Assembly (NCBI GenBank): GCA_900708905.1
Contig: CAADRB010000001.1
Location: forward strand, 3,921,929 to 3,985,928
Length of the DNA: 64,000 bases
Direction of reading: 5' to 3'
Origin: Hymenolepis diminuta
Taxonomy: Eukaryota; Platyhelminthes; Cestoda; Cyclophyllidea; Hymenolepididae
Shown here: positions 1 to 15,265 of the stretch, piece by piece
How positions within the stretch are numbered: position 1 is the stretch's first letter
Layout of the letters: the number at the start of each line of letters is the position of its first letter
Made by a program: the position numbers and the translations under genes
Notes under the pieces: generated by a model
Database searches by the model: none
Told to the model about the DNA's origin: nothing
What the model saw: only the letters and a program-made list of their open reading frames with translations

Positions 1-261
1 TAGGTGATTTTTCTGGTTTAAGCCAGTAATATTTGGTCGATCTAACCACATGATGTCATTTATCCCAAACTGTCAGTATATGGTATTATTTATTCCACAT
101 CATGAAATTTCGTTATATTTACAAATCACGTCAATATATCGACCCGTTCTCACTCCTCTTGTCGCGTATGCGTCGTCTTTATGCTAGCACGTCTGATTAG
201 CTGCAGTGACTTCGTTACATCTCTTAATAATTTTATTCTATTAAGCAAAATACTATTAATA

Positions 262-455
262 CAGGTCTGCATACCTGCGTGTAATTCCTGCTTAATTCAT
301 ACGTTCCGATGGTATCTCTGCTCAATTTTTGTACTCAAAGCATTCTTGTAAGCAGTTCAATCCAAATTCAAACACAATTGTACTACACAATTTTTTAGAG
401 TACTTTTATAATTCTTACTACTTCAATTCTTCTGTGGTTTATTTTAAAATTTAAT
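262..455 (+). repeat. Dispersed repeat family B, copy 1
   Basis: This segment aligns by eye with 47420-47555. Both contain a TTAATTCATAC core, then a TTCCGATGGTA-like or TTGCGACGGTA-like stretch, and about 100 bases later a TTCTGTGGTTTA-like or TTCTGTTGTGGTTAA-like stretch. The copies are heavily diverged with small indels. No coding capacity is visible, so the element class is unknown. Similarity may extend left to the window edge, but it is weaker there. Confidence 0.35.
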
Positions 456-3400
456 AATTATTTATGATTCCGCACTGGATGGAGTTTTCAAATCTCAGCA
501 TACCAGGAGTATATTCTCCAATACTAAAAGAAAACTCTTGTTTGATAGTTATTTAAAATTTTTGGATAAAAATAAGAATGTATAATGAGAATTTCTGCAT
601 ATTTTTTTGATCTCTCCTATTCCAGCCATATCTTTAAAGTCAAGGGCATGCTTTGTAATGGGAGTAATTCGATTCACAAGGCTGAAAATCATCCGACCTT
701 TGTGTGTTTTTAATAGTTAATGTAAAACTAGAAGTTGCGCATCTTCTTCCATTTAATCTTGAAAGCAGACCATAGATTTACTCTTTTATACACAATCAAA
801 CCACTGAAGAACATTCACATTCATACTAAATGGTTTAAATCAAAACTCAATAAGTGATTTGAGTCAGTCAAATCAAATAAATAAATAGTCAAATAAATAG
901 TTTTTCCCAAGATAAATTATGACATATTAATTGTTAATTTTCAAAAAATTCATAACGCTTTAAATATTTAAATGCGATATGCTTGTCGGAGGCAAGCATT
1001 TAATTCTGAGATAAAAATGTCGACTTATGAGCCACCTTCTTTATGTTTATTAATGAGATAGATTTGATTCATGGAATCATTTTGAGTTGTGCCATTTGCT
1101 ACCAGTTTTTCCAACTGCGTTATTGCTAACGAGTTGTGATTTAAATTACATTGCTATAGTGATTAAGTATTAAATTTATTATTTCATTTTATTTATTTGT
1201 AAATTATTTCACTTCTCCCCACGCTTTAAATTTTTAAAAAGGTTGCATTCCCATGAGTAGTATAACACCAACGTAATAAAAGCATACAAAAAATAAGTTG
1301 ACATAATAGATAATTTAATAAAAATTAATAACATTCATATTCAGATAAAATTATCAGATCTATTAAATGCAATTTAAGTAGTGAGGGATGACCCAAAAGT
1401 ACTTGGTTACACCGTCAGATTTATCGGTAATTTTATGGCAATTAGATACTGCATACTGTGGAAAAAATTCTGCTGACCTATTAATTGTCTTGTTTGTATT
1501 TCAAAATGTGTAGTGCTATTTCATTATTATCCATAGTAATGCAGAAAAAAATTATAATTTGTAAGTGCAGGAGGTAATTAAAATGGGTTAGGAAGAAGAG
1601 GGGGAGATCAAAAAGGCATTAGGAGTAAAATCGAGACAACAAGAGGTTTTAGTGTAGTTAATTTATGGAATTAGATGGTAAAATATCTAATTAATGGGTA
1701 ATTTAAGTCAAAAATTCAAATTTTATTATTCGTTTTCTAGATTACTGCAGATTCTCAAATATGATGTTTAGTGCTTATTGACTGATTGTTCGGTTTGGAT
1801 GGTCGAGCTTGTAAGTTTTATTCGTTTTTCTTCCAAGGTTTAAAGAAGCAAAACCATCTTAAATTATCTTAGCCTTACAGAACTGAGATCAAAATTACAA
1901 CGTACATTCAAATAGAGGGAGTTATATTTATATTTATTTCATATTCTAATAGTCTAATATAAATGAGATAATGTTGCTTACATCAAGTAAAGCTAATTTA
2001 TTTTCTAGAATTGAAATTTCTTGTACTTCCATACATTGTATCTACGTTTATGAAGAGTTTGCAGACCAGCATGCATTTAAACGTCGAACCAGAGACAAAC
2101 AAACTGATTAAATCCCATTAAAAGAACATAAATTTTCATTGAGGCATGATGTATGTTTGCCTTTAAAAATGTTTATTTATGAATTTTATGACGTCAAATA
2201 AAAATCTATTTTGACTTTATTACTTACCTATTTCGACTCCTTTACAATCTCATTATGTAATTAATTAATCGTTTTTGAACAGCTAATTCTAAAGAAATAA
2301 TATTTTTGAAAGTTACTAATGACTTTCGTGCGTTTCATACATCTTTAAACATTCGAAAATAAAACAGTATTATTATAATTATTAATTTTCTAGTCGTCAA
2401 GCAAAAACTGCAAAATTTATCACTATGAATTTGAAATATTGAGTTATTTTTAGTTAAAACTCATTTTTAAAGGCTATAATTAAGACATTAGCAATACAAT
2501 CATTATTCAAATATTTTGTGCTGGCGGATGTGGCCTTTCATCCAGTTATTCCCAGCTCAGATCTGACCAATGAATTGTAGTGAAAAAATTCTCATGAAAA
2601 TTAATTTCAGAACTAATTACTGCAAATCAAAGCTGGAAAAGAATGTCAGACTGCGAAAAAGGCAATTTAAAAACCTTGCAACCAACCGTCTAATTCCTAA
2701 ATTTTAATGCAATCCTTGCATAAATGGAATTATCATTACCAAAAATATTGAATAGTTGTAATTTTATATTCAAAAAATTTGTGCTCCATGATAAAGATAT
2801 TAATGACCACGATTCTGACTTTAGAAAATGTAATAGATTTTAAGTTTGCAATTTGACTTCAAAATTTTCAAAGTGAAAAATCGATTAAATATTTTTTTTA
2901 GTTTTAACAGTTGAATTTTGTCTCTCCATTTAAATTTCTTTTAAAAATAATATTTGCGAAATATTTAGAAAATCCTTATATTTATTCTATTAGTAGGCAC
3001 AAAATATACACAGATGAAGCTCAGAGCAAATTAATATTTAACAACTGTTTCTGCAAATCATGGCAAAAACGGAATGTAATCATCCGACCTATTTTCAGAA
3101 TACTTTGAGGTCTTTTTTAAAAAATTACCAGAAACGAAAAAATAATAAGCCCACTATTACACCTAAAGAACTGAGCAAGTAAATTAGACCAATAAATTAA
3201 TATAATCTTTAGCAATCATTATCGGAAAAATAATTGAATTAGAGTAAATTGAGTTTCGCTAAAAGTCGTCAATAAGGAACTAATTAAATTATGCAAAATT
3301 ATACGCAACTGTGGACGGCAACGAAGCAGTATATTAAGATATTAAGGAAAGGAGATCGAGCTGAAATCAAAAAATCATAATTTTTCATTTTTAATGGAAG

Positions 3401-6400
3401 TTACACTTTTAAATATTTTGTTCCAAATTAAAATATTGATTTCCAGTACCTGTATCTCTTTTGAGGTTCAAGGCCTACAATGTTAAAAGCTTATTACCTA
3501 TATGAGAGATCGGAGTGATTTTTAAAAAAAAATTTCATTTATTTTTTTTTCAAACTACTAAAACTGTAAGGCGGTAGGGACTAAGTCAATTTTACACATT
3601 GCTTAGTTTAAAAATTTATTTAGTATGAATTACAGAACAAGTAAATCCATCATACAAATCAATCGCTAGCTGTGTTTTTGTACTGATCATCCGCCCTATC
3701 CCTTAAATTTAACCTCACCGTTATTTTCCTCATTTTATTCTGATAGAGTATAGTAACTTGCTTTGAAGAACAACAAACGGCACAGGAAAGGGAAATACTG
3801 TAGAAACTCAGATAAAAAGATACACATAAATCCCACCCATGACCATAAATTAGGAACCAGCATTGTTCCCTTTATATCGTTTGTGAATTTAATATCCACA
3901 GATAAAAATCTCATCGCGTTGATTCCGTTTATGAAAATAAAACGCAAAGGCAGTAAAACTGAAATTTCAAAATTATAATATTATATTTTCAAAGAATGGG
4001 GAGAGAATATTTCCAAAATATTTGATCGCTGTTTTAATCATTTAAAAACAGATAACTACTGTATCTGGTTTAAATAATGGGTTAAATGATAATTTATTCA
4101 GCATTTTTATTTTCTGGAAAATGGTCATGATTATTTAATTGTTTCTAGGGTCTGAGGACGCATTATAATAATTAATATTTTTGCCATCTAAGTGAAATTA
4201 AGCTATTTAAAGCTGGCATGGAGAGGACGAATTGGACAAAAATTGAATATCCAGAAACATTTATTTATTTGACAAGTCTTTTTCAAATCAGAATACCATA
4301 TATAACAGACTGTGTTGGAGAACAAAATATTACTTTGACAGAGAATGAAAAGAAATAAAAATTAAGACGGTGGGGTGGAAAGAGTAAGAAGATAAAGCGC
4401 TGCGGTGAGGATAACACTGGATGATACGCTAAATGGTCGGAAGTCAGAAGAGAGCAGAAGGCCATAATCTATCTTGTGATGCACCTTGAGCACATTCGGC
4501 GGAATGCGCTGACTGCAATCAATTTATGCAAGCTATTAAGCTTAAAAAACAATCCCATTTATTAAGATACAAATAAGTATATGTTTTTTATGGTGTGAAT
4601 AGAGTAATCCTTCAGACTTTACATGAGAAATATCGAAGCGGTTGATTCTAAAGGAAAAATGGTCACAAAAATTCTTTATGGCATTTTCTCTAAAATTTTT
4701 ATTAATACGTTCGATCGCAGCAAAGAGGATAAGGAAGCATCTATTCCTCCATTACTAGATGAAAATTCTAAATATTTTATAGGAATATAACATAACACAT
4801 GAAGTATTCTGCAAAAATCTTCAAGTACATATCGGTTTAGAGTGTTACTTTTAACAATCATTTATTCTGTAGATGAAGTTGAAAAGAAAATATTGTCTCT
4901 GCGTATTTCCATTACCAATTAGTTAATCTAATAATACTAAAAATATTGCAGTTTTACCCCTTAATTTATGGCTTTCGCCGTCAGCAATTTCTTTTCTTAT
5001 GCGCTGGCAAATATTTGGCATTTAACTGCAAATGTATTTTCTGGGCCTCGAAATGTGAATGGCGTAGCTTATGAAAATTTAGTAAAGCGCTATTCTTTTC
5101 CTTTTACGCCGTGCAAATCAGGAAGAAGAAAATGATTAAAATGTCTACAAGAAAAAAATAAATCATTCAAATTTATGAAAAAATAGTCTAATTTTAATTT
5201 GACTTCTGTAACAATAAAAAGTTGTAATCATGGAGTAGAGTCTGAACGCAGGAATTAAGGGATAGACCAATAGGCGTAGGAACATAAGTTCAGATTTTCG
5301 AAAATTGAGCTATTTACCTTCTTATAATTAGTATTATTTATTTTGCAATGCATAAATGTTCCAAAGCCTACTATTTGATGAAAGATCGCCTTGATGAGTT
5401 CACGTCTGTAGTATTCAGAAATTGTTGGTAAGTTGATTTAATTGAATTGTTGATCATACGACTTTGTCTCATTTGTATCTTTTTACAGTCATGAGTAAGT
5501 AGTAACCATAGTACTGCACTTATATACAGAATTCATCCAACTTTGGACTATTTTATTTAAAATTCTCGAGCAAATCTTTATTCAAACCATCTTTTGATAG
5601 TGAAATATGCCAATTGGAACGTAATTATTTCATCTTGTATACTTTTCGTTCAGAAATGAATGCTTCAAATGCATTTTGTTTATGCAAATTATGTAATATT
5701 TCCGAAAATGTATCCTTTATGTACTTTTTATATACAGCCAATTTTTGCTGTTATTCCCAGTTTACTTCTATATTTAACCCTTAAAGGAAGAAATATGTGA
5801 TTTATTCATTACAAAGTTTCATAAATTAAAGAACTGAAATTCGCCTTTTGTTATGCATTTAAGCAAGTGTTTTCACCCAATATTTCACTAACTTAAGACT
5901 CTAGATCTATTATACCTTACAACTTGGGACTTGGAACCAAACGTCTGAAATCAATGTGTCATATCGTTCGACTTTCTAAAACAAGAATACCTTAAAGGAT
6001 AGCAGAGATAATCCTTAGGGAAATCAGACAGTAGAGACATCTCTTTTGCTTCCAAAATAACCAGTTTTGTACGCTCTTTTTAGTCCATTAAATTTTTCAC
6101 AGCTTCCAATCTTTTCTGCAGACAAAATGCTTGACTTTATAAAGTGGATCGAATTCGATATGATAGGTCTTTGTTACCTGGTACTTATAACTAATTTCAA
6201 AATAATTTTACCCTTGTTAAAGATCTCCTAATATTTTGCTTACTTTTTTAATTTTCCGGTGGTTGACCAATATATTTTAATTTATTAATATCGATTTTTG
6301 TTTTCCAGCAGAGAAGAGCAATTCTTAAAGCTAATAAAAAAGCAAATTTAGCTTGCCAAAGCTTAAGAATAATCTACTAAATTGTGTCATTAATACTATT

Positions 6401-6535
6401 ATTTCATAATTAAACCAAGTAATAAAAAATTATGAAAACCTTAATTGTGAAAAGCGACCAAAATCGGTTAACGAAAGGTCCAACAGATGATTAAGCGGGG
6501 GGAATCAAAAGGATTCTAATAGCAGCGTCAGCATA

Positions 6536-6840
6536 TCAAAGAGTCTTACTTCATTTGATTTTTATTCACTTTGCACAATATAAGGATTCACCTTCCAAAA
6601 TTCCACTTTCACGATTCGACCCCTGTATTACAATAAATTTTTATCTGTAGTGTTCAGCTCTCATTGACCTTTTTTTAATAAAAGAGGATCGATCTTACCA
6701 CTTCAATTCATTTTTTCTTCCAATGGCTAAGAAGACATAATGATTTTGCAAGATATTCAGCAGTTTTTATCTTAACATAATGGAGTTGAGATAACTAAAA
6801 TTGTAAAGTTGGCAAAGCTCTGTAAGTTGTGTTTATTTGA
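6536..6840 (+). repeat. Dispersed repeat family A, copy 1
   Basis: This is one of three mutually similar segments; the others are near 37335-37640 and 48672-48900. Shared anchors in the same order are TCATTTGATTT near the left end, a GATCTTACC or GGTCTTACC stretch before TTCTTCCAATGG or TTCTTCGAATGG in the middle, and TTAACATAATGGA or TTAACATAATAGA near the right end. A purine-rich stretch precedes the first anchor in each copy. There is no open frame, terminal repeat or poly(A) tail, so it looks like an old non-autonomous element or the end of a longer one. Confidence 0.5.
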
Positions 6841-9800
6841 AAAGCATATATATTTTTTCATAGTAAGGAGAATAAAAACTGTTGTAAATAGGTATACAAC
6901 CATCAGTGTCTCTGTAACAGCAGGGGAATTTCACTATTCATGTGTGTAACTAGATGAAATGAAATGACATTACATAAATAGTGCTTGCCTAGCTGTCAAC
7001 CGTTCTTATGCCCTATTAAACGAACGAAAGGAGACTACTCAGGGACATTTTCATTGTTCAGTTAATGGCTTATCACGCTACTTTCAGGGGGTAGGTTCCT
7101 TATTCATTCCAATTTTATCTTATAAGTAAATCAAGTGGTAGAATTCAAATTAGGGATGCTTCTTAACAATATAAATGACGAGCAGTAAGGTGTATTATCA
7201 CGTGGCATTTTTTGTATTGAAAGAGCTGGAAGAAAATTTTAAACGCTCTCTAAGAATTTTTCATTTTGCATTCGATAAAATGTATAGACAAACAAAACCA
7301 AAGTGGAATGAAATGCAAATATAGCAGATTTTTTCGAACTAACAGTTCTATTTCCTTGATGCAAGTCAAAGTAGTTTTATAAGATGCTCATTCATGCGAG
7401 ACCACGTAATAATCATTACATATAAGTAATAATATTCTATTTTATTCATTTTAATTAACATAAGTAATAGTGCAGTAACACTGCTGTGCTTTTATGGTAT
7501 GCGGTGTAAAAATTTAGTTTTAATTCCCAAAAAAGTCTTTAGAAAAATACGTTCCTCGGAATTTATGTTAAATGAGATGGTCATTAGGTTGCACAATAAG
7601 ATTTAATAATGTATTTTCTAACCGTTTTATACTTTTAAATAGGTTCATTTTGATGTTACGTTGAATTAAAAGTAAAGAATTTCAAATCTGACCGGCTTAG
7701 AAAACAAAGTTTTACATTGAATAGAATATTTTGGGATTTATGGGGTATAAAATGAGAGATGAAAATGTTGTGACTACGATTAATCAGCTCAGTCCATCAA
7801 TTTGGCTTGACTTCCCGCATTGGGTTGAGAGGTTCATTACTGCCGTACCTCAATTTACACCCCTTCATTCCTTTATTCCCAGATTATCGTTCTATATAAA
7901 CAAATTCGTGGATACGTACATTTCCAGCCACCAAACATCTTTGCCCATAAACAAGTCTCTATCACGCCCCTGCGCTTTCTTAATTTTCTCAATTAATTGT
8001 CCTAGCCGGCGTCTTTCTCTTTTCTTCATCTTGTGGTGTGGTTTGAATCGCAAGAAGTTAGAAGAATAATATTTTAGCTGAAATTTGCAGTCCCTAATAT
8101 ATTGATGATAACGCACTATACCTTCTATAAAGAATGAAATTAGTCCACTGTAGTTACCGAGGTAATATGTGGGGCCATAAGATTAGGATATTATTATAAC
8201 AGCAGAGTTAACGTTTTTAACGAAATAAATATAACTATTGTTTTTTGTTTTATTCTGACAGTAATCTGATAGGCAAATAAATTTCGTTCTTCTTGTTTGT
8301 AAACAAAAAAATGATATTCTTTAAAGTAATAATGGTGTTTAAATGATTTAGAAACTATTTTGAATTTTAATAGAAAATTTAAATGATCTCCCAATTTTTT
8401 CCATTCAAATGTGTTTTATTTTCTGTACAGTTTGCAAACCAAGTTATTAATCAAGATTTTAGTGTAATATATGACGTATTTTTACACAAATAAATAACGT
8501 TAATTGATATTGTCAGTCTTGTTTCAAATACACAACTATAGATATATGAGATTGCCAATTCTTTGCAAACGTTATGTCAAAAAGATTCTAGCCAAGTTGT
8601 AGTAATATTAATGCAATAATCATTAATAAAAAAAGGACTTTTAGTTATAAGATATAGTAAATTAAAAGGAAAGGAATGAAATCGGGAAGAAGTAGAGAGA
8701 AGTTAGAGCTCCAACGGGGTCTTGGTTTATCTGAAATCTGGATTTATGTTTGTATATGTTTGTGACCCTTGGTTTTCATTTGGTATTAATTCTTATCCAA
8801 ATCGAGATGATGGGCTGTTTATACCGTAATAGCAACATAGTGACACCAAAAGTATTTCAAAATTCAGAGATCGCGCACAATAAAATAATAATTTCTAAGT
8901 CTTTCTTGTCACATTTTTCACTATCTCACTGTAATCTTGTTACGACCTGCATTATTAATGTGATGATTAGGTATTGCATGTAAGCCACTGTGTTTTCTCC
9001 GACAACGTCCTTTGAGAAGTACAAATTCAATGCAATAAACTGTGAGTGAGAAACATGCATACTTAATAATATTCAGCTTTCAAAATGACACCTTCAAATT
9101 ATTGAGCCACTTCTTATCCCGTGTTTAGGTATTATCAGCAATTAAATTAAGTGGAGTGGTTGGATGTATCACCTAGACACAGTTCTTTTAAAAGACAAGC
9201 ACAGGGTTAGTTTATATATTTTATTTCGTCCCTGTAGCAATCTTCTACGTATAGTATTTAATGTTAATGTCTTGTATTAGGATAATTATGGTAATTGTGA
9301 TCCAAAAAACATTTTTTAAATCATTTTTTATTCATAACGAAGCCATAAGCTAAAAAACACAACCAATAATTTTGATCCTTTATTCGGAGCAACTGCAGTA
9401 TCCAGCATTTGAGCTTTCTGGAGCACTTATCAAATATGTCTTTCTTAGTATATTTCTTGGCAAATACATTACATTTTATCGGCTTCTCAAGAGTGAGGTT
9501 AACTTCCTTACATATTTTTCATTGAATAACCTTTTCTTGCATATCCGGATTTTGAAAATCCAGACACTGATGCTAATATGCAATAAATGTCATTGCCTTT
9601 CATGGTCAATGATCCTCGTCTTTGTCTACAATTAAAATTACTCCCACTACCATCTTTGGATAAACAGTTCTTCGACAAAATTTAAACTCTTGATACTTAA
9701 ATAAAAAGGATACTTCAATGAGTACTTTAGCATGATCGAAAGTCATGCTAAAAGCTCTTATCATTTGCGTGATTTAGTTCAGAAATACACTTACTTAAGG

Positions 9801-11560
9801 TACTTGGTGTTTCTTATGGGTTCAAAATTAGTTTGAGAGAACATTTAGAGCAAAAAAAACATAGAGAAGTTTGATTTATTATTTCATTGCTATTATGCTA
9901 AAATTTTAAGCTGATGAATAGCATGTAAGCTTATTTTTCCACTGAAATATTGTTAGAAAATGAATTGAAGCGGCGAAATAGACTCTTCTTAATTAAAAGC
10001 AGTTAAGAAACATTAAAATTAGTAGACAAGTAGGAGACGAATAAGCAGATCTGAATTTTGGAACGTGAGCTATCCAGCTCGCAAATGTAGCTCAGTCTAA
10101 ATGCAAAAATCAAATGCAGTAAGTCTCTTTAATACCGTGAGGTTTCTCTTAACATATTTCCGATCCCTTCTCCTTATAATTTAACAGATTTCGATTTCTT
10201 CGTCAATTAAAAATTTTAAAAATATTTTTTTAGTTTAGATAATAATAATAGATATTTATTGGTATCCAACTCTCCATCACTTTTAAAGAATGTGTATTAA
10301 ACGTCATTCATACCATTCTCATATTTCTAATAAACTTTTTATTGTTATAAACTGCACCCAATATTTTTGTTTAAAAAAGCCTACTTATTGATTTGGTTCC
10401 ATGACAATTTAAGTTGATTTGGCTATTCTCTATAGAGACTATGCAAATTCATGTTTTCCCACTGGTATTAAGTGGTTAATTAGAAAAGGAATATCCCACA
10501 AATTTTTAATCATTTTATGCCCCATTTTACGCCTACTTATTTGTAACATCTGTTTTAAATTTTTATTGTCATTATTAATTCATTTGCTTCAAATAATTTG
10601 AACTTATGTCACGTATATTGACTTTCAGCCTTCTGCCGTACCTCATTTTTTTCTAGTCCAAAAATTAGAAAGTTACTTTTGATGCAATATAAACCTCTTA
10701 TTTGATTATTTATTTTCATATCTGTCTTAAGGTTTGAAAAAGATCATTAATTTATATCACTGTAAAACCATAAAAAAAGATACAATTTATTTTAGCGGAC
10801 TACGTCAATTTTCAACAATAATATTGTGTTGCAAAAGAAAAATCGGGATTTTTATAAATTATGAATGGCGTAGATATTTCTTCTCACACAATAAATTAAT
10901 AAATATTTCACATATTTTATTTTCAACTTTAGAAAAAAAATTCATTTGAGTTCCCTTCCATTTGTTCTACAACTGATTTTTCTTGACATTCATTCATATA
11001 GTATTCGATTTATTTATAGTTTTCACTTCCTGTAAAATAATTTAATGGTATAAGGTGATTTTATTTCATTTCTGGGTTATTTGTTACCCTGATTCGTTTA
11101 TTGATTTCTCTCTAGTTTAGCATCCTCTTCATGTAGTTGTTTTTTTAATTCACTCATCAGTCTTCAAGAACGTATAAATATTTTTGCGTTATTTAACCCC
11201 AACATTGTTGATTCTTCTCCACGGAAAGACAAACTTAGATTTCAGATTACAATTTTGCCGCCTTCCACCTGTCACCCAATTTGACTTATTCCTTTGTTGA
11301 AATGACTGAGTTGAAAATGAACCAGCATCGTTAACTTTCTCTGTCTTACAGTGTATCTCTGACTTCTCTTCGTTAATCAATATCTGCTTATTGAATTATC
11401 CTCTTTCACTTGATCACGAATTCTCCTTACCAGTCGCAAGCTTGTAGCGTTCTCTCCTATTCACTAATAACAGTGATATTTAATCACTAACTCAGTTCCA
11501 CTTGCATTTCAATGTAGCTGAGTCAGTGCGATTGAAAGATATATTAGTTTAGCTAATATT

Positions 11561-11594
11561 CCCTCCCTCTCTCCCTCTCTATGTATATATATAT
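11561..11594. repeat. CT-rich then TA-rich simple sequence
   Basis: A run of CCCTCCCTCTCTCCCTCTCT is followed immediately by a short TA dinucleotide stretch. It is ordinary low-complexity sequence with no sign of function. Confidence 0.8.
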
Positions 11595-14500
11595 TGACAT
11601 TTTCAGAGCTAGAGTTTCTCCTTTATATGATTCCTGTAGATATTTGATAATGATTTTTAGATCCTTTCTTGGAAGTGTGATATCATCACAAAACCACACA
11701 ACACTATCTCCCAGTATTTATTAAGCATCAATTTTACCGAATCTCTATTATTAAGACAACGTAAGTGATTTCAGAGCCTTATTTGTCTCTCGGTACTCTA
11801 AGTAAGAAATCAAATTCATCGTAAAAATATAAAATCCGAAGAACTAATTCATCTGTTCTTCTAAAAAAATTACATTAAATGGTTTTAATGTAAATTTACA
11901 TCTGTGTCCGAGTGCTTGCTTAAATAAGTTGTAGCTGATTGCTATAAATTTTTAAAGAACACTTTGTATCGATTATTGATTAACAAACTATCTGTGTATT
12001 ATACGCATCCAGGTATTCATATGTTCAGAGATGACGTTTTTTCTCGTGGTGGTTCCGTCACTTTCTCCATTTCTTCTTGCTCTCACGTCTCCATACCTGT
12101 AGAATACAATTTATGTCTTTACTTAAATCACGACATTCTAATTGGGGGATATCCTTGAAGTATAAGATCAAACTTCCACGGACCTTATTTTTCTTGAAAT
12201 AATGTTGCGCTTATTGTTTTAATTTTATTTTTTAGTTTGACATCATTCTAAAAAGCTAAAATAAACATGCTATCTGGTAAAACGGTTAATACAAAGAAAT
12301 AACCTATTTTTAGCTTAGTGTTTCTTTAATGTTAACTGAGAACTTATATTTTAAAATGCATTAAAATTTACTTTAAGTTAATTTGATACACTTATAAAAT
12401 ATCTCCATGTGACCCAATCTTCATTGGATTAACACCTTACAATACAGGATTTGAAATCAATTCGTTGTTTAATCCATTCAAACAAAAAAATTGTATTTTG
12501 TACACGATGTGGAGATGTGTTGCATGGCCTTCAATTTAATGTTTAAAAATAGGTAAAGAAATATTTAAGCAATTTCGGGTTGCATAAATTTATTTGCGGC
12601 TGAGTCCTCTTCGGTCAAAGAATTTGTGAGCATTCAGATTGAGTTTATTATTTTTAACGAGTTGGTAAAAATTAGAGAAGATGTTTGTTTTTAGGACCAA
12701 AATTTGCATTCATTTGAACCTTTAAAATCTCATTCAGTTCATTCTTGCAGATTACAGAAGCAACCATAAAGACAAACTCATTATTTTATAGAAGATTAGG
12801 TGGTGATTGTGTTCCTCTCAGTTATAGAACTGCATAACCGTTTTTGGAAAATACCTTCAAAATATATTTCTTCCAATAGCTTGAATTTAATTTTAACATT
12901 GTTTGTTCCTCTTTTTATACAGCAGATCAATTTTTTACAGTCATGTCGTATCTATGTTTGTTTTATCTCTATAGTGAAAACTATGATTTAGTTACAAAAA
13001 TTGGTATAGCTGTTTCGGGTTTGGAGATCACTGGCTGACAATACAATTAACTAATGGTCCATGTAAATTGCACTTTACCGTTGCATTCAGCTGCCAAAGG
13101 GGAATCACTCGGTGTTATATCTGATGAGTAAAGACAGCACCTCGTGTTCGAAACAGTTGTTATTATTGATAGTTTTGCTCTTTTTTACTACAGATTTATT
13201 ATTAAAAACAAATTTTAAATATTACTTGTTCAATATATTTTCTAAACTCTTAAATGTCCAAAAAATAGTAGATCATAATACTTTGTTTAAGAATATTTTA
13301 ACTTCATAATTCAAACTTTTCTCAGCGCAGAACAACTGTTCAAAGTTACAGTAGAAATTACACATATTAATCAAGGTGCACAAAAAAGGAAACAACTTTT
13401 TTGAAAGAAATGGGGAAAATATCAAGACTTGCTGAGTATGAAATAATATCTAAATTTTCAAAAATGTTTTCATAGACTCTAAATCCAAATTTCACTCTGA
13501 TTTTTGTAAAAAATTAAAGTAACTAAATTAACCAACGAATTCTTCGAAAAATTTAGAGATTTCGCATTCATCGCAAAATGCCTTATTGAATTTTCTTGCC
13601 ACTTTTAATATTTCTTTATAATAACTGTTGAAAGAGGAGACGCTATTTAAGCATCACCTGAAAGGAAAATACAAGATAACAGGAGAGTTGTTTTTCATTT
13701 CTTCATACAATTAATAAAACTAGCTTTGTATAAAAAGGTTGCTCTCATGAAAACTTTGTTTCTTATTTGACTTTATGTTAACCAGTGTAGTTAAACATTC
13801 ATACCTCTTAATGTATTTTGATGAGCAGTGATTGCGTCGCTTCTGAATTAGCAAAAGTACACGCTGACTACTACGTCACTGAATCATCATAATTTTAAAA
13901 AATATCCAAGATCATTAGGAGACGCGGTTAGAGAAAAGAAAAACTCACATTCTAGAGCCTCTTTTGTTGACCAGAATTAACCAGGGCCGTTGATTGCCTT
14001 CATCACCGATGTGCACAAATGGACACAGACCTAGTGGCCTCTGACACAAGTGGCGTGTGTTGCAAGATTGTCTTTATTGCTCAATATTGATGATTCATTA
14101 GCACACTTAAAGAACTCTTAATATTAAAGGAGGCATGCCACAATGCTATTAACAGTTTTATTTCTTTAAACTATCATCGAAGCATAGACTGGAAAGAGGC
14201 ACGAATATTCTTTCATTAACTTTACAAATGAAATATTTTTTAAAATTCCTCATCTACTAATTATTAGGTTTGTAAAAATTTAAAATCCTTATATTTTGTA
14301 CTAATAAATCTCAATAGTAAAATGAATTTATTAGTAGAAAATTTTAAAATATTATTAATGGTGTAGGAAAAAAATTTATTTTTCCAAATACTAAATCTAA
14401 AATTAGATTTAAAGGAAAGTTACAATGTAATTGGAAAAAAATAGATCAAAGCAATTTATTTAAAATAAGAATAAAATTAGTATATAAACAAATTACTTAA

Positions 14501-15265
14501 TAAAATGATACAAAATGATTTTTCAATTTATTATTATTTTAATATATTTTAATTATTTTAATACGTATACTATTGTTTATTACATATTATTTCTATCAAC
14601 ATTAAGTCTCTTATTTTGCCTAAATTATGCTATTTTAAAAATAAAGTCGTTTAAAATGGTTGAGTTTCACTAATTTCCTTAATTTAAGTAAATGGTGCCT
14701 AAAATTAGAAATTCCAAATCTTGTATTTATTGCGTCAGTTTCATTATTGCAATAATTTTGATAGCAAAATAATGCCTCGAATTATGCAACACATTTAAAA
14801 ATCTTCCTGACCTCTAAATTGATGGAATTATATTTAAACGTGATAAAGAGACGTCAAATTTATGGAAGTGCTTAGTGGGAAAATACGTAACTGTACCGGA
14901 ATCGCATCTAAATGGTAAGTTATGCATAATTATTTTTAAACAGTATTTTGAAATTTTTCTTACTGAATACAAGTAGTAAATTGAAAACGATCAAAAAGGT
15001 TTTTGAAATATAGTATATGTATATATAACACATTATGTCTTGCAGATCACAAATTTAAATAAAGTAATGTTTCACGCTTGTATACAGTGTAATGCAAATG
15101 AAATTTGGGAAAGAGGTTTGGAGAAGGGTTGATATAACTCACTAGGTTATTTCCTACATATTCTCAATACACAACAGCAACCATGAATCCGATTTTGTTT
15201 ATCACAACATTATGAATGTAAAAGAGGTTGCCATTACATGCAAACCGAGTGAAAGAGGATGAATA

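Larger units (their letters stand above)
1..15265. other. Gene-free AT-rich stretch
   Basis: No open frame here has convincing domain content, splice-site support or coding-like composition. The longest frame (112 codons near 7.7-8.1 kb) is not recognisable. The stretch holds degenerate dispersed repeats, listed separately, and homopolymer-rich AT sequence. It lies downstream of the minus-strand receptor gene, so part of it may be that gene's 3' flank. No tRNA or rRNA gene was seen. Small exons of an unseen gene cannot be excluded by eye. Confidence 0.6.

Noticed and set aside
7731..8116. Plus-strand 112-codon frame and the antisense basic 74-codon frame.
   Set aside because: No recognisable domain, no splice context and no sign of conservation. 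The length is compatible with chance, given how many frames the window has.
13112..13170. CTGATGAG followed about 25 bases later by CGAAAC, as in a hammerhead ribozyme core.
   Set aside because: The intervening bases do not form a stem II directly against the core, and no stem III or stem I partners are visible. It is probably chance.
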